Below, piece by piece: positions 1-4,354 of a stretch of DNA of 6,351 nucleotides. How positions within the stretch are numbered: position 1 is the first letter of the stretch; each line of letters opens with the position of its first letter. The position numbers and the translations under genes are program-made. This stretch comes from Bordetella parapertussis (GTDB lineage Bacteria > Pseudomonadota > Gammaproteobacteria > Burkholderiales > CAIKXV01). Location of the stretch: assembly GCA_945877995.1 (NCBI GenBank), contig CAMDXD010000243.1, positions 1 to 6,351 of the forward strand, in the 5' to 3' direction. Below the pieces are notes generated by a model. That model saw nothing but the letters and a program-made list of their open reading frames with translations. It was not told the origin of the DNA and did no database searches.

Positions 1-23
1 CGGCCGCCCTTGATCAGCATCAT
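1..23 (-). CDS. 5' end of a divergently transcribed gene, function undetermined (amidohydrolase-like start is one possibility)
   Basis: Read on the minus strand, two adjacent ATG codons (23-21 and 20-18) open a frame reading M-M-L-I-K-G-G and then the first two bases of an Arg codon before the window ends. An AAGGGA Shine-Dalgarno-like sequence lies on the minus strand seven bases before the first ATG (plus-strand 31-36), which is what makes this a credible start. Only eight codons are visible, so the product cannot be assigned. Openings of the type M-L-I-K-G-G-R are common in cyclic amidohydrolases such as dihydroorotase and dihydropyrimidinase relatives, but other families share them. If the gene is real, it is divergent from the dehydratase operon and shares the 24-210 control region with it. 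Confidence 0.45.
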
Positions 24-51
24 GACGCAGTCCCTTCGAAGAGATGAGCCT

Positions 52-68
52 GTTCCAGGCGCAGGAAC
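52..68. promoter_or_regulatory. Perfect GTTCC-N7-GGAAC dyad, possible operator in the divergent intergenic region
   Basis: Bases 52-56 (GTTCC) and 64-68 (GGAAC) form a perfect 5-bp inverted repeat with a 7-base spacer. The inner TTCC/GGAA arms contain a T-N11-A arrangement (T54, A66), the general form of a LysR-type regulator box. It lies between a putative divergent start at 23 and the dehydratase start at 211, where an operator controlling both would be expected. No regulator gene is visible in the window. A 5-bp dyad can arise by chance, so this is a candidate only. Confidence 0.3.
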
Positions 69-110
69 GAAGCATAACCGCCCTCGCCGATCATGGAGGA
101 GGGGGGCAGG

Positions 111-221
111 ATGGAGGTGGGGGTCGGAGGTCGGGGCCAGGTCCTGACCCCCACCGCTTTTTGTCGCAGAATGCGGTCTCTGAACCTTCTGTTCCGGAGA
201 TTGCAGCAAGATGACGCCTGA
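111..221 (+). CDS. Possible 36-residue leader ORF overlapping the dehydratase start
   Basis: ATG 111 opens a 36-codon frame ending at TGA 219-221, so it overlaps the dehydratase start (211) by 11 bases. The reason to list it is its ribosome-binding site: AGGAGG at 97-102, followed by more G residues, eight bases before the ATG. The frame runs through the whole 116-155 hairpin and the 177-200 hairpin. The peptide starts M-E-V-G-V-G-G-R and its second half is Leu/Arg-rich (L-N-L-L-F-R-R-L). It has no run of a single regulatory amino acid of the kind seen in classic attenuator peptides. In-frame ATG codons also occur at 93 and 171, without good ribosome-binding sites. A short open frame is weak evidence in high-G+C DNA, so this may not be translated. 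Confidence 0.2.
   Translation: MEVGVGGRGQVLTPTAFCRRMRSLNLLFRRLQQDDA
116..162 (+). terminator. Intrinsic-terminator-like hairpin with T5 tract in the leader of the dehydratase operon
   Basis: Bases 116-125 (GGTGGGGGTC) and 146-155 (GACCCCCACC) are a perfect 10-bp inverted repeat around a 20-base loop. Two bases later comes TTTTT at 158-162, so the structure reads as a factor-independent terminator for plus-strand transcription only. There is no A-rich run on the other side that would serve the minus strand. No gene ends just upstream, because the only neighbour is the start of the minus-strand gene. It therefore either sits in the 5' leader of the operon as an attenuator or blocks stray transcription entering the operon. 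An alternative nested hairpin (GGGG 133-136 with CCCC 148-151, and CAG 138-140 with CTG 144-146) would exclude the long stem. A dispersed palindromic repeat is another reading. Confidence 0.5.
177..200 (+). promoter_or_regulatory. Hairpin occluding the dehydratase ribosome-binding site
   Basis: Bases 177-185 (TCTCTGAAC) can pair with 191-200 (GTTCCGGAGA). This gives eight Watson-Crick pairs plus one U-G pair, with one bulged C at 195 and a five-base loop at 186-190. The 3' arm contains GGAG (196-199), the only Shine-Dalgarno-like sequence for the dehydratase ATG at 211. When folded, the structure would limit ribosome access. It could be opened by a ribosome reading through from the upstream leader ORF. 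Only the pairing is seen; a regulatory role is inference. Confidence 0.35.
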
Positions 222-1215
222 TCCTGATTTGCCTGCGTATGCGGATGTGGAGGCGGCGGCGCGTCGGCTCGAAGGACATGCGCACCGGACGCCGGTGCTG
301 ACGTCGGCTACGGTGGACCGCCGCACCGGCGCGAAGGTGTACTTCAAGTGCGAGAACTTCCAGCGCAGCGGCGCGTTCAAGTTCCGTGGCGCGTACAACG
401 CGCTGTCGCAGCTGGGCGCAGCGGAGAAGGCGCGCGGGGTGGTGACGTTCTCCTCCGGCAACCATGCGCAGGCGGTGGCGCTGTCGGCGCAGTTGCTGGG
501 CATCCGTGCGGTGATCGTGATGCCGGACGATGCGGCTTCGGTGAAGCTGGAGGCGACACGCGGCTACGGTGCCGAGGTGATCACCTACGACAAGACGAAG
601 ACCACGCGTGAGTCGATCGCACGCGCGCTCGCGCAGGACCGTGGCCTGACCATGGTGCCGCCATACGACGATGCACATGTGATCGCGGGCCAGGGCACGG
701 CGGCGAAAGAACTGATCGAGGACGCCGGTCCGCTCGACTGGCTGCTGGTGTGCACCGGCGGTGCCGGCCTGACCTCGGGCTGCGCGATCGCAGCGCACCA
801 CCTGTCCCCGGGCTGCAAGGTGGTCGGCGTCGAGCCGGCCGCAGGCGATGACGCCACGCGCTCGTTCCACACCGGTGTGCTGCATAGCGTCGACAATCCG
901 GACACCATCGCCGATGGCGCACGTACGCCGTCACTCGGAACGCTGACCTTCCCGTTGGTGCAGAAGCTGCTGCACGACATGGTCACGGTCGACGACGACC
1001 AGCTGCTCGACGCCATGCTTTTCCTCTGGGAACGGATGAAGATCGTCGTCGAGCCGACCGGCGCGCTGGCCACGGCTGCGCTGTTCGAGCGCAAGATCGA
1101 CTACCAGAACGGCGCGCGCATCGGCGTGATCGTCTCCGGCGGTAACGTCGACGTGCGCGCAGCCTGCGCGCTGATTCGCGCGCGCGATGCGCGCAGGACA
1201 GGAGGAGCCCCATGA
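211..1215 (+). CDS. PLP-dependent hydroxy-amino-acid dehydratase, threonine/serine dehydratase or threo-3-hydroxyaspartate ammonia-lyase type
   Basis: This is a cytoplasmic fold-type II PLP enzyme of 334 residues. The family removes water and ammonia from serine, threonine or 3-hydroxyaspartate to give a 2-keto acid. K57 in S-G-A-F-K-F-R-G-A is the expected Schiff-base lysine. S-G-N-H-A-Q (82-87) is the substrate/carboxylate loop. T-G-G-A-G-L (182-187) occupies the glycine-rich phosphate loop, with Ala where most relatives have Gly. E208, G212 and D214 match the divalent-metal site of serine racemase. S309 in S-G-G-N is the residue expected near the PLP pyridine nitrogen. There is no C-terminal ACT-type regulatory domain, so it is a catabolic-size enzyme and not a full-length biosynthetic IlvA. 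The closest remembered resemblance, around S-P-G-C-K-V-V-G-V-E-P and I-A-D-G-A, is to threo-3-hydroxyaspartate ammonia-lyases. Substrate is not certain. ATG 211 is the first ATG after an in-frame stop at 181, with GGAG at 196-199. Its stop codon overlaps the next start (ATGA). Confidence 0.92.
   Translation: MTPDPDLPAYADVEAAARRLEGHAHRTPVLTSATVDRRTGAKVYFKCENFQRSGAFKFRGAYNALSQLGAAEKARGVVTFSSGNHAQAVALSAQLLGIRAVIVMPDDAASVKLEATRGYGAEVITYDKTKTTRESIARALAQDRGLTMVPPYDDAHVIAGQGTAAKELIEDAGPLDWLLVCTGGAGLTSGCAIAAHHLSPGCKVVGVEPAAGDDATRSFHTGVLHSVDNPDTIADGARTPSLGTLTFPLVQKLLHDMVTVDDDQLLDAMLFLWERMKIVVEPTGALATAALFERKIDYQNGARIGVIVSGGNVDVRAACALIRARDARRTGGAP
1200..1205 (+). promoter_or_regulatory. Consensus Shine-Dalgarno AGGAGG for the lyase gene
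   Basis: AGGAGG lies six bases before ATG 1212, inside the last codons of the dehydratase. Together with the ATGA stop/start overlap (1212-1215), it fixes the lyase start and indicates efficient coupled translation of the two genes. Confidence 0.85.
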
Positions 1216-2156
1216 CCCCATCGAACGATGGTATAGACGTGCTGGTGAGCGAGGTCGGCCCGCGCGACGGCCTGCAGAACACGAAGCAGTTCATGCCCAC
1301 CGCGTTCAAGCAGCGCTGGATCAGCGCCGCCGCCGCGGCCGGCCTGCGCGAGATCGAGGTCTGCTCGTTCGTGCCGCCGAGCGTGATCCCGCAGATGGTC
1401 GATGCGCACGAGGTGGTGCGCCATGCGCTGGGTATCTCCGGGCTGCACGTGGCCGTGCTGGCGCCCAACTTCAAGGGCGTACTGCGTGCGGTCGAGAGCG
1501 GGGCGCACAAGATCACGTTGCCGATCTCGGTGAGCCGCAAGCACAGCCTCGCCAACGTGCGCCGCACGACGGAGGAGGCGATCGAGGATGCTCGCCGTGC
1601 CTGTGCCTTCCGCGATTCGCTGCCCGAGGCGCAGCGGCCGAAGATCGAAGCCGGCCTGTCCACGGTGTTCGGCTGCACGATCGAGGGCCGGGTGTCGGAA
1701 GAGCAGGTGGTGCGCGATGCCATCGCCTGCGTCGAGGCCGGCTGCGACGAGATCGGGCTGGCCGACACCACCGGCATGGCCAACCCGACTCAGATCCGGC
1801 GCGTGTTCCGCAAGGTGCGTGCCGCGATCGGCGACAAGCTCGGCGGCGCCCACCTGCACAACACGCGCGGCTTCGGCCTCGCCAACGTGGTCGCCGCGCT
1901 GGAGGAAGACGTGCGCACCTTCGACAGCTCGCTCGCCGGTCTCGGCGGCTGTCCGTTTGCGCCCGGTGCCACTGGCAACATCGTCACCGAAGACCTGGTG
2001 TTCATGCTGGAAGAGATGGGCCTGCGCACCGGCATCGACCTCGACCGGTTGATCGCGATCCGCGAGGTGCTTGCAGAAGGCATTCCGGGCGAGCCGCTGT
2101 ATGGCCATGTGCCGATGCTCGATGCATCGGCCCGCACGTCGATGGTATCCGCGTGA
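1212..2156 (+). CDS. Hydroxymethylglutaryl-CoA lyase family protein (HMG-CoA lyase or related 3-hydroxy-3-methylacyl-CoA lyase)
   Basis: This is a 314-residue TIM-barrel lyase of the DRE/HMGL family, the normal length for a bacterial member. HMG-CoA lyase splits HMG-CoA into acetyl-CoA and acetoacetate, the last step of leucine catabolism. E-V-G-P-R-D-G-L-Q-N (14-23) carries the catalytic Arg18 and Asp19. H214 and H216 (H-L-H-N) supply the metal ligands. G-L-G-G-C-P-F-A-P-G-A-T-G-N contains the active-site Cys247 of the HMGL signature. D185 in L-A-D-T-T-G is also conserved. Differences from mammalian and classical bacterial HMG-CoA lyase are S-F-V-P-P-S in place of S-F-V-S-P-K, H-x-H-N-T-R in place of H-x-H-D-T-Y, and S-V-S-R-K-H near residue 103. 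These suggest a side branch that may act on a related substrate such as citramalyl-CoA. No methylcrotonyl-CoA carboxylase or other leucine-pathway gene is nearby. The gene overlaps both neighbours by four bases, so it is the middle gene of an operon. Confidence 0.9.
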   Translation: MTPSNDGIDVLVSEVGPRDGLQNTKQFMPTAFKQRWISAAAAAGLREIEVCSFVPPSVIPQMVDAHEVVRHALGISGLHVAVLAPNFKGVLRAVESGAHKITLPISVSRKHSLANVRRTTEEAIEDARRACAFRDSLPEAQRPKIEAGLSTVFGCTIEGRVSEEQVVRDAIACVEAGCDEIGLADTTGMANPTQIRRVFRKVRAAIGDKLGGAHLHNTRGFGLANVVAALEEDVRTFDSSLAGLGGCPFAPGATGNIVTEDLVFMLEEMGLRTGIDLDRLIAIREVLAEGIPGEPLYGHVPMLDASARTSMVSA

Positions 2157-3136
2157 GCGCCGTGCGCATGCTGTTCGCCGCAGGTGCGGCAGCGCTCGCG
2201 GCCACTACCTTCACGGCAGGCCCCGCCCACGCGCAGGCCTGGCCCGCCAAGCCATTGCGCTGGTTCATCCCGTTCCCGCCCGGCGGCGGCACCGACGTGA
2301 TGTCGCGCGTGATTGCGCAGAAGCTGTCCGAGCGTCTCGGCCAGCCGGTGGTGGTGGAGAACCGCGCAGGGTCGGGCGGCACCATAGGCCTGGAGGCCGC
2401 GGCACGCGCACCTGCCGATGGCTACAACGTCGTGATGGGGCAGGCCGCCAACCTGGCCGTCGCCCCGGCGCTGTACAAGAAGCTGCCCTATGACCCGGTG
2501 AAGGACTTCACCCCGATCACCAACGCGGTGTCGGCACCGCTGGTGCTGGTGGTCAATCCGGCCTTGCCGGTGAAGTCGCTGAAGGAGCTCTCCGCGCTCG
2601 CACGCGCGCGTCCCGACCAGCTCACCTTCGGCTCGCCCGGCAATGGCACCGCAGGCCACCTCGCCGGCGAGCAGTTCAAGATCGCCGCGAAGGCGAAGAT
2701 GACGCACATCCCCTACAAGGGCAACGTGCCGGCGATGACCGATGTGCTGGGCGGGCAGATCAGCATGTTGTTCAGCACGATCCCGCCGGTGCTCGGCCAG
2801 GTACGCACCAACCGGCTGCGTGCGCTCGCCACCACCGGCGCGCAGCGCGCCGCCGTGCTGCCCGCTGTGCCGACGATGGCCGAGAGCGGGCTGCCCGAGT
2901 TCGTGCTGGTCAACTGGTGGGGCGTGCTCGCACCGGCCGGTACGCCGCCGGACATCGTCGGGCGCCTGAATGCCGAGATCGTGAAGATCCTCCAGCTGCC
3001 CGACGTACGCGAGCGGATCGCGGCCGAAGGCGGCGAGCCGAGCCCGACCTCGCCGGAGCAGTTCGCGAAGTTCATCGCGGCCGAAGTGGTCAAGTGGGGG
3101 ACCCTGGTCAGGGCTTCGGGCGCGCAGGTCGACTGA
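2153..3136 (+). CDS. Bug-family (TctC-like) tripartite tricarboxylate transporter substrate-binding protein
   Basis: A secreted periplasmic binding protein of 327 residues if started at GTG 2153. Bug proteins bind carboxylates or related small molecules and deliver them to TctAB-type membrane subunits or act as sensors. The signal peptide has a hydrophobic Ala-rich core and an A-H-A cleavage site after residue 27; the mature protein begins Q-A-W-P-A-K-P. P-F-P-P-G-G-G-T-D (40-48) is the first ligand-binding loop and V-V-V-E-N-R-A-G-S-G-G-T-I-G is the typical block after it. I-P-Y-K-G (Tyr188) precedes the second-lobe ligand region. The start is a judgement: GTG 2153 overlaps the lyase stop as GTGA and keeps an Arg in the signal n-region. 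ATG 2168 would leave no positive charge before the hydrophobic core, and GTG 2162 is also possible. No clear Shine-Dalgarno is seen, so translation probably depends on re-initiation from the lyase. No TctA or TctB gene is in the window. Confidence 0.93.
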   Translation: MSAVRMLFAAGAAALAATTFTAGPAHAQAWPAKPLRWFIPFPPGGGTDVMSRVIAQKLSERLGQPVVVENRAGSGGTIGLEAAARAPADGYNVVMGQAANLAVAPALYKKLPYDPVKDFTPITNAVSAPLVLVVNPALPVKSLKELSALARARPDQLTFGSPGNGTAGHLAGEQFKIAAKAKMTHIPYKGNVPAMTDVLGGQISMLFSTIPPVLGQVRTNRLRALATTGAQRAAVLPAVPTMAESGLPEFVLVNWWGVLAPAGTPPDIVGRLNAEIVKILQLPDVRERIAAEGGEPSPTSPEQFAKFIAAEVVKWGTLVRASGAQVD

Positions 3137-3246
3137 CGCGGGTCGCCCGCAGCTGGCACAGGACGTGCTAATCCACACCACACATGCCGTGCACCGATTT
3201 GGTACATTGCCGGCAGATGCGTCATCCAAGCCCAGAAAGGTCGTTC
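3137..3246 (+). other. Intergenic region between the two Bug genes
   Basis: A 110-base gap. Just after the first Bug gene, GCGGG (3138-3142) and CCCGC (3146-3150) form a 5-bp hairpin with a 3-base loop, but no T-run follows, so it is a poor intrinsic terminator. A second small hairpin is possible at 3154-3170 (GCAC/GTGC core). An imperfect dyad, GTGCACC-N5-GGTACAT, spans 3189-3207, and TACATT at 3203-3208 is a weak -10 candidate without a convincing -35. The gap length and the fresh ribosome-binding site suggest that the second Bug gene can be transcribed separately, but no promoter is proven by the sequence. Confidence 0.4.
3234..3240 (+). promoter_or_regulatory. Shine-Dalgarno AGAAAGG for the second Bug gene
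   Basis: AGAAAGG sits six bases before ATG 3247 and nine before ATG 3250. It decides the start against the in-frame ATG at 3184, which would put about twenty polar residues before the signal peptide. Confidence 0.7.
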
Positions 3247-4254
3247 ATGATGCCCCACCGTTCCGTTTCCCGTCCTGTGCGCCTGAGCGCGATCGCCGTC
3301 GCCGTGCTGTCCCTGCCGCTGGTCCTGCCGGCCACGGCGTCCGCCCAGCAACAGCAATGGCCGGCGAAACCGATCCGCTTCATCATGCCGTTCGTCCCCG
3401 GTGGCGGCACCGACTTCGTCGGCCGCCTGATCTCGCCGGAGCTGTCCAAGACGCTCGGCCAGCAGGTGCTGGTCGAGAACCGCGGCGGTGCCGGGGGCAA
3501 CATCGGCGTCGAACTCGCCGCGAAGTCCGATGCCGATGGCTACACGATGGTGCTGGGCACGATCGGCAACATCGCCGTGAACCCGTCGCTGTACGGCAAG
3601 CTGCCGATCGACCCGATCCGTGACCTGGCACCGGTGTCGCAGACCTCGATCGTGCTGAACGTGCTGACCGTGCATCCGAGCCTGCCGGCGAAGTCGGTGA
3701 AGGACATCCTCGCGCTGGCGAAGAAGAATCCCGGCAAGCTGACCTACGGCTCCTCGGGCATGGGCGCGGCCGACCACCTGGCCGGCGAACTGTTCAACCG
3801 GATCGTCGGCACCGAGCTGGTCCATGTCCCGTACAAGGGCGGCGGCCCGGCGATGGCCGACCTGGTCGGCGGCCAGATCACGCTGTCGTTCGCGACGCTG
3901 GTGTCGGTGCTGCCGCACTGGAAGTCGGGCCGGCTGCGCCCGATCGCCTTCACGCTGCCGGAACGCACGCCGCTGTTCCCGGACATCCCGACCGTCGCTG
4001 AAGGCGGCGTGCCCGGTTTCTCGGTCACCAACTGGTATGGCGTGTTCTTCCCCGCGAAGACCCCGCGCCCGATCATCGACCGCATGAACGCGGCGGTGAA
4101 CGCCGCCCTCAAGGTGCCCGAGATCGTCGAACGCCACCATGGTGCGGGTATCGTGCCGACGGGCAGCACGCCCGAGGCGTTCGACAAGTTCATCCGTGCG
4201 GAGACGGCTCGTTTCGCCAAGCTGGTGAAGGAAGCCGGACTGAAAGTGGATTAA
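3247..4254 (+). CDS. Bug-family (TctC-like) tripartite tricarboxylate transporter substrate-binding protein, second copy
   Basis: A periplasmic solute-binding protein of 335 residues. The signal peptide has a basic n-region (R5, R9, R12), a hydrophobic core ending P-L-V-L-P, and an A-S-A cleavage site after residue 33. The mature protein starts with a short Gln run and then W-P-A-K-P-I-R, the usual Bug opening. P-F-V-P-G-G-G-T-D (48-56) is the first ligand loop, with Val in place of the more common Pro. V-L-V-E-N-R-G-G-A-G-G-N-I-G follows, and V-P-Y-K-G-G (Tyr196) marks the second lobe. It aligns over its whole length with the preceding gene, at a level I judge by eye to be clear paralogy but well diverged, so ligands may differ. 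ATG 3250 is an equally usable start. The ligand is unknown and no TctA/TctB partner is visible. It probably forms its own transcription unit or is a downstream gene of the operon. Confidence 0.95.
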   Translation: MMPHRSVSRPVRLSAIAVAVLSLPLVLPATASAQQQQWPAKPIRFIMPFVPGGGTDFVGRLISPELSKTLGQQVLVENRGGAGGNIGVELAAKSDADGYTMVLGTIGNIAVNPSLYGKLPIDPIRDLAPVSQTSIVLNVLTVHPSLPAKSVKDILALAKKNPGKLTYGSSGMGAADHLAGELFNRIVGTELVHVPYKGGGPAMADLVGGQITLSFATLVSVLPHWKSGRLRPIAFTLPERTPLFPDIPTVAEGGVPGFSVTNWYGVFFPAKTPRPIIDRMNAAVNAALKVPEIVERHHGAGIVPTGSTPEAFDKFIRAETARFAKLVKEAGLKVD

Positions 4255-4264
4255 ACCGCAGCGC

Positions 4265-4298
4265 CCCCGGCCGCCGGCGACACGCTGGGCGTCCGGGG
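4265..4298 (+). terminator. GC-rich hairpin after the second Bug gene, possible terminator
   Basis: CCCCGG (4265-4270) pairs with CCGGGG (4293-4298). After one mismatch the stem continues with CGCC (4272-4275) against GGCG (4288-4291), leaving a 12-base loop. It starts ten bases after the TAA stop, a typical terminator position. There is no T-run downstream, so classic intrinsic termination is doubtful; transcript-end protection or assistance to Rho-dependent termination are alternatives. Confidence 0.35.
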
Positions 4299-4318
4299 AA
4301 GGCCCGCGCCGATGCCGG

Positions 4319-4324
4319 TAGAAT
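4319..4324 (+). promoter_or_regulatory. Candidate -10 element (TAGAAT) for pepN
   Basis: TAGAAT differs from the consensus TATAAT at one base and lies about 30 bases before the pepN start, which would give a short leader. No TTGACA-like -35 is seen 16-18 bases upstream, where the sequence is G-rich. The call therefore rests on the -10 match and position alone. Confidence 0.35.
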
Positions 4325-4342
4325 GGCTGCTGACCTTCTGCC

Positions 4343-4348
4343 GGTGAG
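4343..4348 (+). promoter_or_regulatory. Shine-Dalgarno-like GGTGAG supporting a GTG start for pepN
   Basis: GGTGAG lies six bases before GTG 4355. In this frame a TGA stop occurs at 4331-4333 and no ATG follows before the conserved region begins, so GTG 4355 is the only start codon consistent with a full N-terminal domain. Confidence 0.55.
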
Positions 4349-4354
4349 CGCCTC

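Noticed and set aside
72..78. CATAAC / TATGCT -10-like sequences on opposite strands, suggesting face-to-face promoters
   Set aside because: Each matches the consensus at only four of six positions and neither has a convincing -35 partner, so they were not listed as promoters.
171..221. A 16-codon leader peptide starting at ATG 171
   Set aside because: It has no Shine-Dalgarno of its own. If this frame is translated, the better-supported start is ATG 111.
1187..2152. A long open frame that runs continuously into the first Bug gene and would add over 300 residues to its N-terminus
   Set aside because: The extension lies out of frame over the well-conserved lyase gene, is Arg/Gly-rich low-complexity translation, and would place the signal peptide in mid-protein.
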